Assembly: GCF_000499845.2 (NCBI RefSeq)
Contig: NC_023758.2
Span: 7,665,665 to 7,729,664 of the forward strand
From: Phaseolus vulgaris
Taxonomy: Eukaryota; Streptophyta; Magnoliopsida; Fabales; Fabaceae
Length of the DNA: 64,000 nt
Reading direction: 5' to 3'
Shown here: one piece after another, positions 50,557-61,859 of the stretch
Position numbering within the stretch: position 1 is the stretch's first letter
Layout: every line of letters starts with the position of its first letter
The notes under the pieces: model-generated
Databases searched by the model: none
What the model saw: only the letters and a program-made list of their open reading frames with translations
Told to the model about the DNA's origin: nothing
Translations under genes and position numbers: made by a program

Positions 50557-53500
50557 AATAAACTTAAATTTGTTGATGGCAGGATTCCCAAACCCAACAG
50601 GAGTACTTCAAGTTTTGAAGCATGAGAAAGATGTAATGTAATGGTTCTTTCTTGGATATCAAGAACCTTATCACCACAGATTGCAGAGAGTGTTGTGTAT
50701 ATAAACATTGCTCAAAACCTTTGGGAAGATTTGAGAGAGAGATAAAGAGATCATTTTCGGATCTCATATATGCTCTAAGATTTGCATTCCACAAAACAGG
50801 GAGAAAGAAATGTTAATAAATTTTTTACAAATTTGAAAATTATTTGTGAAAAGCTAGAATTTCTTAGACTTATACCTAAATGTGTTTGTCGTGTTCCTTG
50901 TAATTGTGCTTTGTAAAAGATCTATGCTAAATACAGAGATTCATAATATGTCATTTGCTTCCTAAAGGTCTTGGAGAGATCTACAATAATGTTAATAGTC
51001 AAATTCTACTCATGGATCCTCCCCCTAATATAAACATTTTTTTCACTAGTTCTCCAGCAAGAAAGAGAACTCAAAGGTGCCACTATAGACATAAAGGTTC
51101 TCCTGAATACCAATGAAAAATCTGTCAACTGGAAACAACAAGAACAAGGTTCTTGGAAACCCTAGAATCTGAATGAGAATCATTTTTTTTGGAAGACTCA
51201 AGGAAGGGGAAATGCATGGCGTGGCCAAGGAAGAGGCAGAGGAAGATAAAATAATCAATTAAAAGAGTGTTCTTACTGTCATAGAACAAATCATACATTG
51301 GATGAGTACTACTCTAAACATGGGTATCATTCATGGTACAAATAGAAGAATGAACAGTTTAACACTAATCAAGATAGAACGTGTAATCTGAATGTAAAGA
51401 GTGACTCTCTACAAAACAAGAAGCAAGAAGAAACTGGAAGAAATTCCTTTACTACTGATCAAGTGTAAAGACTCCTACAACTATTATAATCCTCAACAAG
51501 TCATGGTATCAATCAGATTCAAAGGTATAATCATAAGACTGCTACAACTGAAACATCAACAAAAGGTAAGAAGTCATGGATCCTTGACATTGGTGCTACA
51601 GATCATGTGACTTATCTAAAAAAATCAATTAACTGTTCTTTACAAAATTAAACCTATAAATATAAAATTACCTAATGGATCTCTCATTACTGTTCATTAT
51701 GCTGGAATTGTTCAAATTTCTGAAACATTAATCATATTCAATGTTTTATATGTTCCTGAATTTTCATTCAATATTATTTCTAAGTGATTAAAGACTTAAA
51801 TTGCAAACTAATTTTTTCCCTTGAGAAATGTCAGATTCAGGACAACATTTCATCCAAGATGATTGGGCAAGTTGGTTTGTATAAAGGATTATACTATCTT
51901 CATGATTTTCACATTGGATTCGAAAATAATTTTTTTGTGTGCTTAACACTGTTCTTAACTGTAACAAAAACAATGTTGATCTTTAACATTACAGATTAAG
52001 ACATCCTAGCAGCAAAACTATTGAATACATTTGTAGATTTTTTCGCTATGTGTCCTCTGTTTCTAAAATTGCTTGTGATACATGTCATTTTGGCAAACAA
52101 CACAAACTCCCTTTTCATAAAGTAATGCATGATCTTTAAATGCTTTTAATATGATTCATGTTGATATTTGGGATCCTATTGGGGTTCCTTCTATTAATGG
52201 GCATAGGTATTTCTTAACTATTATTGATGATCATACTAGACACACTTGGATATATCTTATGAAATAAAAAACTGAGACTAGAAACCTTTTATGAAATTTT
52301 GTCATGTATGCTAAGAACTAGTTTAATCTTGATGTGAAAATTATAAGGTTTGATAGTGGTAAGGAGTTTGACTTTATTGAATTATATGATAAACTTGGGA
52401 TCTTGCATAAAAGATCATCTGTTGGAACCTTTCAACAAAATTCTTTTGCTGAAAGAAAACATCAACACATCCTTAATAAAACTCACAGTCTTATCTTTCA
52501 ATATGGATTACCTAAATCTTACTGGTCTTATGCTGTTGCACATGCTATTTACTTAATAAATAGATTACCTTCGGTTGTTTGGAAAAAAAAATTCTCCTTA
52601 TGAACTTTTGTATAAAATTTCCCCAACTATCTTGATTTAAAAGTCTTTGGATCTCTCTGTTTTGCTTCCAGTCTTGGCAATAATCGTACTAAACTGAAAC
52701 CCAGGTCTAGAAAGTGTGTTTTTCTTGGATATAAATCAGGTATAAAAGGGTATGTTTTATTGGATATTGAAAATAAGAAATCCTTATCAACTGAAATGTT
52801 ATGGTTTATGAAAATATATTTCCTTATAAGAATAGTAATGATACTTCTAATATTAACTAAAATAATGATACTCAAAACAATATTGATATTTTACTAGTAT
52901 CTCTAGTTAATGAAAATATCAATTTTGCTGACATTGATAAAAGGTTAAATAATTCTAGAAATCATATTTTTTTTGTCAATGAGAATTAGGACAACAACAG
53001 AAGAGACATTGGAAATAATGAAGAAAAGATAGACAATCAAGAATATCAAGCAGTAAGTCATGACACAACTACAAGTACTGATTTGAAAAAATTCACCAGA
53101 CAGAGGAAGATACCTTCCTTCCCAAAGGACTATCATCATCAGGTTAATAGTTTCATAGTCAATGAATATGATAAAAACATTTTTAAGACCCTATATCCTT
53201 TATCATCAGTTTTATCATATAAACATTTGACTAGAAACATTTAAATTATACTCTTGCTATATTCTCTAATACTAAACCACAAACTTTTGAATAAGCATGT
53301 AGACAGACAAAATGGATTGCTGCTATGAATAAAGAGACAAAAGCTCTACAAGAAAATCACACATGGTACCGATCTACCATATGGAAAAACACTCATTGGA
53401 TGCAACTGGGTTTACAAGATCAAACACAAAGCGGATGGTACTATTGAGAGACATAAGGCCAAACTTGTTGTAAAGGGTTATACCCAACTTGAAGGGATTG

Positions 53501-54382
53501 AATATTTAGATACCTTTTTTCCTGTTGCTAAACTTACTATTGTTAGACTTTTGTTAACCATTGTTGCAGCTAAAAATTGACATTTACATCAATTAGATGT
53601 TGACAATGCATTCTTACATGAAGACCTTGATGAAGAAGTATATATGATACCACCTCCAGGGATAATAACTGAAAGACAAAACCAAGTTTGCAAACTTACA
53701 AAGTCCCTTTATGGTTTAAAACAGGATAGTAGACAGTGGTTTGCTAAGTTGTCTTCTTTCCTTATTTCTTTTGGTTTTCTCAATCAATATCTGATTATTC
53801 TCTTTTTACTAGAAAAACTAAAAATTCTCCCACTGTTTTAATTGTTTATGTAGATGATATTACTCTTGCAGGAGATTCATTACAAGAAATTGAAAGAATA
53901 AAAAAATTTCTAATGAATCTTTTAAGATAAAAGATCTTGGTGAACTAAAATACTTCTTGGGTCTTGAAGTCGCTAGATCTAAGAAAGAAATTCATTTATG
54001 TTAAAGGAAATATGCTATTGACATCTTGGAGGAAATTGGAATGCTAGGAAGTAAACCTTGTTTTACTCTTTTATGTCTAACACTAAATTTTTGTTTGAAA
54101 CTGCAGATAAACTTCAAAATCCCAATCCATATAGAAGAATCATTGGCAAACTCCTATATCTCACCAACACTAGACCTGACATAACCTTTGTTGTCCAACT
54201 CCTTAGCCAATTTGTTCAAGAACCAATAGTTCATCATCAACAAGTTGTACAACACGTTCTACACTACATCAAAGCTAATCTTGTACATGGATTATTTTTT
54301 AACAGTGAATCTAAAGTACACATTAAGGTCTTTAGTGACTCGGATTGGGCATCTTCTCCTGACACAAGATGTTCTATCATAA

Positions 54383-55368
54383 TGTGAGTTGATTTTAGAT
54401 GATTCCATTTTAGAGGTGACACTTTACTTATGATTTGGATTTTAGCAAATATAAGGTGAAACCTAGAGAAGATCTCCACTGGACACGAACTTAAGCAAGT
54501 GGTTAAGTAAGTGTGAAAGTTCACTTCCAAAGACAAAAGGAAAAACACATTATAAGGTGAGAATGATGTATGGTGTGGAATGTAAAAGACATGAAAGGAA
54601 ACATGATAACATGAAGGAAATCGAAAGGAAAAGATGAAGCAAAACAAATATAGGAAGCATAAATGATAAGTGACGTATGGAAATGGTAGAAGAGATGAAG
54701 GAAGAAAGCTTATGGTGATGGAAGAGAGTTGGACACGCCACTTAGAGTGTGGTTTCTCCAAGATGAGTGTAGAGGGCCGCCACTTGAGAGCTCTCAACTC
54801 ACTCAAGATAAGACCTAATGCTTAGAGCAAACTAGCCTCACACAATTTGTGCAAAGTTTCCTTCTTCTATAAAATTCAACATGAAAAATACAAGGAGTGT
54901 GACACCCTATTTATAGGAGATGGTGCATTGGAAAACAAGAAGCAAGGGTAGGATGGGAAACAAAAGAAAGGTGTGGCCTTAAGCATTGACTAAGTCAATG
55001 CCACACCATAAAGCCTATTCTTCTAGAAGATAGGTAAAAAATCCTAAACCTAAATGCCTTGTCATAAAAAAGTGGGCTTGAAACAAGCCCATTTCGCTAT
55101 GAACACTCTTATTTATGCTAAAGGCACCTATTCTAGCCTATCTTGTTATTTGGAGCCCTAAAGTGAGCCCAATTTATTTATAACTTGTTTTATTATTAAG
55201 AAGATTAGAAGGAAGAACATTTGATGTTCTGGTCTTTGCCCATTTCTCCTTCTGGTGATGTCTGTTAGATTCTTGGTGGGGTCTTCACTTGAAAGTTGAG
55301 ATGACTTCTCATAGTGTGAATGGTAATTTGAGTCCTTGGTCATCTCCTTGTTGGCTTGGATTGTATCA
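54383..55368 (-). mobile_element. probable solo LTR inserted in copia C RNase H
   Basis: Insertion of about 0.98 kb separating DTRCSI from CIFLG of the RNase H reading. Read on minus it runs TGATACAATCC...AACTCACA, with a TATA-like CTATTTATAG followed by GTGTCACACTCC, as in an LTR promoter. ATCATA occurs at both junctions (54376-54381 and 55365-55370), but the exact edges are uncertain by a few bases. No coding domain. The 180-codon open frame on minus across its end is a chance product. Confidence 0.68.
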
Positions 55369-55575
55369 TACCACTAGCTAGTGTATTTTCCTAGGCTACT
55401 CTCTTATTTCCAAGGGAACCATCAGGTTTCCTTTCTTCTTCTTTCTAAAACTCACACAGTGAAGACTCGATCTTTTGTTTAGTTTTTTTTTATGCACATA
55501 TAGTTTTACCCTTTTGCCCCTCTATCATTTTACTACTTTGCCCCCTAAATCTTTTCTACCATTTTCTATAATAAC

Positions 55576-57599
55576 CAAGTAAAACATAACATATACTTAA
55601 TTTCATAAAGTATTTAAATAACAACATATGTCATCGAAGTCCAATTACAATTTAATCACTTTATCGAGACACGATATCAAATCACCATTTCAATCTCATT
55701 ACTCTCATTACTCTCATGTTACTATATTTTTACATTTCAAAACACAACAAATAAAAAAATTTACATCAATATATCCATACATAAAGTACATCATTGTGAC
55801 CGAGCTACACCCACACAATCTAGATTTTTCATTCTAAGGTGCTATCTTTTTTAATTAACTTGTCTTACTTGAAATTCTAATTATTTTAACAAAGCTCTAA
55901 CAACTCATGCTTTAACATAGGAACTTCAAACTTGGGTATATAAAGCCCTAATTATAAAACCAAATTACCTCTACAACCTTAGATAATCAGAGATTCATTT
56001 TTATTCATCCAATCACACATGCAAACACACATTTCTAAGCATACAACCACACAAAAAGGATAAAGAGAAGCTTATTTTAAACAACATTATGATTGATAAA
56101 CTATGTTCTTCTCTTTGTTAGAGTCATTATAACAAAGTTGGATCTTGGAAAAAACAATGAATAAATTTGTCAAAAATCTAAAGAGAAAGCAATGAAAATA
56201 TATTTTAAAGAAATAATATGGTTTTTAAATAGATAATTTTATCTATTTCTAATTTTTTTAACTTAACTAACAAAAATATTTAGCCTTCATCCTATTTAAA
56301 CCAATTATACTCTTAAATAAATTTAACTCAATTCTTATAGAAGATTGTGAAAGTAATAAAATGTACATAGTTAAAAGAAAAATAGTAAAAAAATAATCTA
56401 AAAATGATAGAATTTATTGTAATTTTTTCTACTTTTTTTAATCTTTTTGTTATGTTTTTGTTATGTTTTTTCCTACTTCTTTTCATCCAACATCAATAAT
56501 TTATATTTTATTTTATAAAGGTATTTTCATCTCATCCATTTCTCTTCTCTTAACCGAAAAAATAATAAAATATGTTAAAAAATAGTCACAAATGCAGTGA
56601 ACCTATTTTATTTTCTTTATTTGTGGTGAGATTCATGGAATTTGTTGTTGTTGTTTTAGAAAAGGAGATGAAAATGGTAAGTGTGATAGCCTCTATGCAT
56701 GTTGGTGCTTATTACCTTAATTACATGTTCTAATTGTGTAATTATTCCAACTTTTATTTTACTTATATAACAAGTTTCCAATTGCCAACCACACTCAAAA
56801 GCATAACACTTTCTCAAAAATCCCTTTCTTGCTGACCAAAACTCAACATCAAAGGTGCTAAACCCCATTTACTTTTTCTTTTCAATCATGCTGTTTTAGG
56901 CTGTGTTTGTGTAAGCTCAAATACTGTTTATAAATACACTATGTGTTATATTTGACAAAAATAAATGTGGTTTGTTTTTAAGACACTTTTATTTATTTAA
57001 AAGAAAATTTCTATGTGATTTATATTCTAACTTTCTTCTCTTATGTGGTGGGATTAGTGTTGAAAGACAAACTTAAAGTGTGTTTCGTTTAAATTCTCCT
57101 TATTGAATTATGGCTAACTTTATCACGATTTATTTATTTATTTTACTTTAAAATCTGTTTTAATTTTAATTTTAAAATCACCTTTTGATATAATTTTATT
57201 TTATAAAATTAAAGATTTTCGCTAGTAGTAAATTGTCCAACAATTATTTTATAAGCGAATACTGAATTCGTATCAGGATAAACATTTTAAGTTGATGTGA
57301 GTAATATATATTTAAATATTTCTATAAAATTTAATTATATTTTATTTTTAATTCAAGAACACTTTAATATTTTTTAAGTAATTAAATTATATATATTATT
57401 TATTTTATCACATCAATCAAGTTATTCACAAATTTTAGAAGTTATATCCAAAAGTTTGGTAGTGTGGTGATGAGCATAAACTTAAGATGAGGAGATAGAA
57501 TTGGGTGATTCTGGTTGATGAGTGTTATTCTTTTTTAAAATATCTGTTATGCTCTTTTGAGATCTTAGGGGTACAAATAAGTGCATCTGACCTTCAGAA
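55576..57599. other. intergenic AT-rich DNA
   Basis: No gene recognised. A 70-codon minus frame at 56656-56868 (MGFSTFDVEFWSARKGFLRK...) matches nothing I know. Confidence 0.45.
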
Positions 57600-60032
57600 A
57601 TTAGGGAATCTTCTCTTTACCACATGTAATATATGAAGGGGCACTTAAGAAAAAGTATAAATGTTTTATTAAAAGACAAGGGCTATGAAGATTATGACAA
57701 TAGATTTTGCAGTGTTGGAGATTGGAATAGCATCACCTCCCAAATTGAAGGGTACCTAGTACCTGCAATGGTTAGATTTGACCAACATCTGGTGGGTGTG
57801 TCCACAAACAAAAAATTGATTGCAGATGAAAATCAAACTAGGAATGTACAAGTACTGGGTAAAGTAGTCTTGATCTTGGACAAAAAATAATGAGAAAGGG
57901 CCCATAAGTTTGATTCCAAATTGAAACCACATTATGGAAAAGTCACTTGTCCTACATCTTCCCATGCCATGTGTAAATATTGGATGGCAACATCTATAAT
58001 TACTACGATGATGACTACTTGGTGAGTCATCCAAGTTTGAACGTAAATTGAACTGAATTCACAGTAAAAGTTTGGAAATTTTGTATCATAAAGGGACCCA
58101 AAAATTGATTGCAAAATTGGAACCAACTTAGATATACTACTAATCATCTTTCATTGGTCTTGGTTTGTCTAATTGTAAGTGGTGGACAACAATGATAGTG
58201 TGTATTATGATCTATGAAGGCAACAACAAGAATCCAACTTACTTTTCAGCAAAACTGAATTCATTTACCATTATAGATAGGTTAAATTGGTAAGAATAGA
58301 ATCAAGTTCTTATACTAGCATGAATTTAAATTCTGTAATTGATGCATATACCTTGTTAATAAGAAATTTGTGAAAGTAAAATATAAACACTTTTAGTGTC
58401 TGAGGGTCTGTTTTGATACTAATGAGTATCTGAAACCTAAATCATATAAACTTTTTTCTTCATTAAGTTTCCTTAATTTATTTCTTCCATTCATGTTAAG
58501 GATTTGATTTTTCACTTCACCCTTCTTTGACCAAGTTAATTAAATGGGTTTGTTGTTTCATACCAATGGCCACAAATAAAAGTTCACAAAACACAAGCTG
58601 TGAATTGCTATCTCATTCAGTGTAATAGACAATGCTGATGGCATATAAAAAAAAGGGGGCTACAGAGGTAATAAATAAACAGCATAGAAAGATTCCAAAA
58701 GGGGACTGACTTAAAAGCTATAAGAATTTTGTTTTCTTGCTTGAAGAAGAGGCAAACCAAAATCTTGAATGGATTGTCTAGCTGCTATGATTGTATGCAT
58801 ATCTGAGAAGGAGATCACTGCCATTTTTTGTACCATTCATCAACATTCTTTGAAGAATTTTGGGTTATCTAAAAAGCCAGCTATAGAAAGAGAAATGACT
58901 CTTGGACACAAGTTCAAGCTATAGAATTGACTGCTACTTTTTTTTTTCTCACTATAAAATAAAATACAGAGCTTCACTTCTTAGAGGTGACTAATCACTC
59001 TTTAATTTCAAAGGGAAAGTTGAATTGGCCCCTAGACATTATGAAAAGAAGACACATGATAGGGATCAATTAACAACTACGATTTAAACACTGCAGCATG
59101 GCTACACACACGGCTAAGATTATCTTTAGCCCTGAAATCAAAATCATGGTATTTTGAAACTTTAAGAAATATAATTACAAAACAAGAAAACAAAGTGGTT
59201 TGCTGGCATGGCTGGTGAGTAAGAGAGAAGGAAATTAGTGGAGAGTTAGGAATTTGAAACAGTAATGAATTCTCATCACAAATTTCTGATTATTTCTAGC
59301 AGAGAGTGTAAACATGTTTAATATTTTGGAGGCCAAAACATGTGTTAATTAGTATTTTATTGAAGTTCTGAAGAGGATTATTTAAGTTGTTGATTAAGAA
59401 GATATAAAATTAATTTTGGAAGCAAAGTGGGGTTTGAGTAATGTAAGTGGATCCAGAGAAACATTAAAAGCCTCCTACCATCAAAAGTCAAGCACGAATG
59501 AAAAAGTAAAGAGTGGGAGCCCATGTTTTAAAGTTTATATTGACTCTTTCACATTCATATCCTTTTTATTCCAATCAGATATCTTGTGTAGACACTATTT
59601 AGTATTGAATTTTAAATTCCCTAAAATGCCTAGAGTATGTAGTGTAGTGTCTGTATTTGGTAAAAGTAAACCGAAATTTGGCCGAGAAATCTCAAATTCA
59701 ATTTAGCATATTATAAACTAAGTACAGCTTAAACAGTAGAAAGAAAAGAATGAGATAATGAAATTAGGTCAGGACCCTGGAAACTTCCTTCCCATGTAAA
59801 CCAGTAGAAGAAAAAGAAGGGTAAAAAAATGCAGTTAGGTTAGGTCAGGTGTATCCTGGTTAGTGTTAGATTGAGATTCAAGAAGAAAGTTTGAAAATTA
59901 GGTTAAGGTTGAGATTCAAGAAACCAAATAAATGTTTTTTAATGAGCACAGTTCTATTTTTTTATCATGAGTTTGTATATTGAAACTTTTGATGGTTTTA
60001 AAATAAAAAAGTAAGAAGCAAATGGATAATGA
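57600..60032. other. upstream region of ENOD40, no gene recognised
   Basis: More complex and less AT-rich than the central desert. Contains an 85-codon plus frame at 57633-57890 (MKGHLRKSINVLLKDKGYED...) and a 96-codon plus frame at 59416-59706, neither with a known domain. It is the presumptive promoter region of ENOD40. Confidence 0.45.
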
Positions 60033-60086
60033 AAAGATGATGTGATGATAACACCTCTTAGTTCTCAATCATCAACTATTTAAAAG
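60033..60086 (+). promoter_or_regulatory. candidate ENOD40 core promoter
   Basis: AAAGAT at 60033-60038 and CTCTT at 60055-60059 form the pair known as the nodulin organ-specific element, here 16 nt apart. TATTTAAAAG at 60077-60086 could be the TATA box about 90 nt ahead of the ENOD40 peptide ATG. All are short motifs that occur by chance, so only their grouping and position support the call. Confidence 0.35.
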
Positions 60087-60174
60087 AATGGTCCGAGACT
60101 AACTTCTCCACTAGTTTTCTATAGAGCCCTTTGGACCCTCTAAACCAATCTATCAAATCCTGAATCTGGTGAGC

Positions 60175-60213
60175 ATGAAGTTTTGTTGGCAAGCATCCAT
60201 CCATGGTTCTTAA
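60175..60213 (+). CDS. ENOD40: ENOD40 peptide I (12 aa)
   Basis: Thirteen codons including TAA: MKFCWQASIHGS. The ending CWQ-x-SIHGS is the hallmark of ENOD40 box I. Twelve residues is the length reported for determinate-nodule legumes such as soybean and bean, while indeterminate types have 13. In soybean this peptide was reported to bind sucrose synthase (family knowledge). The following codon context overlaps a second start at 60203. Confidence 0.92.
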   Translation: MKFCWQASIHGS

Positions 60214-60238
60214 GAAGCATGGAGAGAAAGGAGTGTGA
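60203..60238 (+). CDS. ENOD40 overlapping small ORF B, shortened (11 aa)
   Basis: ATG inside box I in the +1 frame gives MVLKKHGEKGV then TGA. Soybean ENOD40-1 is known for an overlapping second peptide of about 24 residues starting MVLEE. Here the same start is kept but a stop comes after 11 codons, so the longer peptide is not made. Whether the short form is translated is unknown. Confidence 0.5.
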   Translation: MVLKKHGEKGV

Positions 60239-60262
60239 GAGGGTCCTTACCCCTCACACTCC
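60230..60262 (+). other. hairpin in ENOD40 RNA between box I and box II
   Basis: GGAGTGTGAG (60230-60239) pairs perfectly with CTCACACTCC (60253-60262). GGG (60241-60243) can also pair with CCC (60250-60252), leaving a six-base loop TCCTTA. ENOD40 RNAs are known to carry stable stems in this interval; which published domain this equals is not certain. Confidence 0.75.
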
Positions 60263-60374
60263 CCCTCTTTCAACAGTTTGCTTGTGCTTAGCTTTGGCTT
60301 CTCTAATCAACAAGGGATGTGCTTAAACATTCTGTGAGTGGCAAAAGCAGATATGCATTCTCCAAAGGATGAGA

Positions 60375-60444
60375 GGCTTTGGCTACACTCAGGCAAACCG
60401 GCAAGTCACAAAAAGGCAATGGACTCCATCGGGGTCTCTATGGC
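60375..60444 (+). other. ENOD40 conserved box II
   Basis: Highly conserved RNA region of ENOD40: GGCTTTGGCTACACTC, then AGGCAAACCGGCAAGTCACA and AAAAGGCAATGGACTCCATC followed by GGGGTCTCTATGGC. It is the most conserved ENOD40 segment across legumes and non-legumes and has no long ORF here, in line with a role at RNA level. Confidence 0.9.
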
Positions 60445-60760
60445 TATGTATTGCTCATTTATGTAGTTCTTCTTGCTGTAGAATGTAATAAACAAGGTTG
60501 ACCTTCCTTTAAGAAGGTACCAACTTGTGCTGTCTCAATTACTCAATTTGCAGCTCACTAGATTTCCTTTCTCTCTTCCGTTTCTGCAGAAGAGTAGGTA
60601 GATAATTGTGATCACTTCACTCCATCTCTGTCCCCTCCCATTCTGTGTGTTTCCTTTTCCATGCTTGTTTGTGTTGTTAGTTATGTCCTTATGAGAAATA
60701 AAAGAAGAGTACAATTCTAGTTCCTCAGAGTTTAGGATTGTATTTTATTGAACTTTATTA

Positions 60761-61859
60761 GAAAAGCTTCAGAATTCTCTTTCTTAGGTGAATGATGATC
60801 ATGTCCCATGACCCCTCACCCTCACCATTTCCCTTTACACTGCTGCATTTCTGCTGTTTCTAACATTTGAAGTTGTTCAGGGGGCTCAATGGTAACTACT
60901 TTATCCTATTTATATAGAAAAAAGGCTTCCCTAACAACAAATATTTATGCCCCAAAAGTAATAGAAAAGAAAAATAAATCTTAGTAGGAACGGTTTACAT
61001 AAACACCTAATATATACAAATGAGTAATGTAAAGAGTACACATATATTTCTAAGAGAGTACTTTTGCATACATCGATTATTAATTTTAGTGTATATGATA
61101 AACCATGATTGATTAAAAATTGCTGAAGTTAAAGTCAATAGTCAAAATCATTTCAACCAAGTCCACATTTCTGGTTATGTCTCCCTCCCTTGTATTTATT
61201 GCTATACGTTTACAAGCGAGATTTTGGGAGTTCAATAGGGGAACAAATTTCCTTATCATAAGAAACACGTTGAAGGTTGCGAAGTTACTGATGGTAGTGG
61301 ATGTCTATTCAGCTCTATTTCTACTCTTTTATTGGCTCAATGAAAAATGTGAAGCACAGGCTAAAGTAATGCGCCAAGTTAAAAAGGTACAACCTATTTC
61401 ACCTCATGCTAACACCACACTGGAAGCAGGTTCACAGTGCCATTGCAATAGGCAGAAGATTAATGGGTTAAAATGGATAAATAGATAGCCCCTTCAATTT
61501 AATTAACATTTGTCTTATTCTGTTTCATTTTCTATTACCCCTCGCCCCAAACATCATAAGGAATCATTTTTACAAATTTGATCCTTCCTTTTCTTTAACT
61601 AATCAAGGTGAATCAAATGAAGCTTTCAATCTACAAATTTTACAGCTTTCGTGGTTTTCATTATGACAATTGTGCAAGTCAGTGGATGTCTACAGAAAAT
61701 ACAGAGACTTGTCCCTCTAATCAATCATCTTCAGCACAAACTATAACTCAAGGCACCCTTTGTGATGGACACCTACATGTGGGAAATCAATGAATATACA
61801 CGTGATGAATATGTATAGTGGATCAGAAATCCTATTGGAAATTTTTTGAGGAGTTTTGC
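60761..61859. other. region between ENOD40 and TBL
   Basis: No gene recognised. Part adjoining 61860 is expected to be the TBL 3' UTR (minus strand). A 122-codon plus frame at 61120-61488 has no known domain and I do not call it. Confidence 0.45.

Larger units (their letters stand above)
50312..55411 (+). pseudogene. copia gag-pol polyprotein, broken (element C)
   Basis: Start ATG 50312 (MDSNSSETTSN), gag motif LNETNYHAWSRNMKMTLLS, then a 62-bp internal tandem duplication. Zinc knuckle near 51255-51345. Protease WILDIGATDH at 51577-51606, with Ile in place of the usual Ser/Thr after the catalytic Asp. Integrase zinc region about 51995-52140; catalytic core with RFDSGKEF and QQNSFAERKHQHI about 52150-52620. 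RT has [20 protein letters not shown] and YVDD at 53847-53858; RNase H has GKLLYLTNTRPDI and DSDWASSPDTRCSI to 54381. After the nested insertion, CIFLGYSLIS resumes at about 55380. Many stops and frameshifts; non-functional. Confidence 0.9.
49884..55570 (+). mobile_element. Ty1/copia element C, decayed, with nested solo LTR
   Basis: Perfect 5-bp duplication ATAAC (49879-49883 and 55571-55575). 5' LTR 49884-50226 (343 bp, TATTGAG...CTATA, presumably once TG...CA) with a TATA box TATAAAA at 49939-49945. The PBS starts TGGTATCATAGC at 50227, a decayed initiator-Met site. Only about the last 160 bp of the 3' LTR survive (about 55412-55570). All copia domains can be traced in order, gag to RNase H, but RNase H is cut by a solo LTR and its end plus the start of the 3' LTR are deleted. 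Confidence 0.92.
60105..60760 (+). ncRNA. ENOD40: early nodulin 40 (ENOD40) RNA gene
   Basis: ENOD40 makes a short structured RNA induced in nodule primordia and vascular tissue that acts as RNA (nuclear speckle protein relocalisation in Medicago) and also encodes tiny peptides (family knowledge). Seen here: conserved box I around 60170-60215 with the peptide ending CWQASIHGS, and conserved box II at 60375-60444, with CAAACCGGCAAGTCACAAAA and GGCAATGGACTCCAT. A perfect 10-bp stem lies between them. There is no long ORF. The total length, about 0.65 kb to a possible AATAAA at 60697-60702, fits known ENOD40 transcripts. Transcript ends are estimated. It runs convergently towards the TBL gene about 1.1 kb downstream. 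Confidence 0.92.

Noticed and set aside
54264..54806. 180-codon open frame on minus
   Set aside because: Lies across the end of the solo-LTR insertion and the copia RNase H. Composition is low-complexity hydrophobic/serine-rich with no domain; a chance frame.
59416..59706. 96-codon plus frame upstream of ENOD40
   Set aside because: No known domain, odd composition, located in the presumptive promoter region.
60230..60262. Hairpin considered as a microRNA precursor
   Set aside because: Stem is too short and it lies within the ENOD40 transcript between box I and box II. No match to a miRNA that I know.
61120..61488. 122-codon plus frame between ENOD40 and TBL
   Set aside because: No domain recognised. 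A chance frame is the simplest reading without expression evidence.
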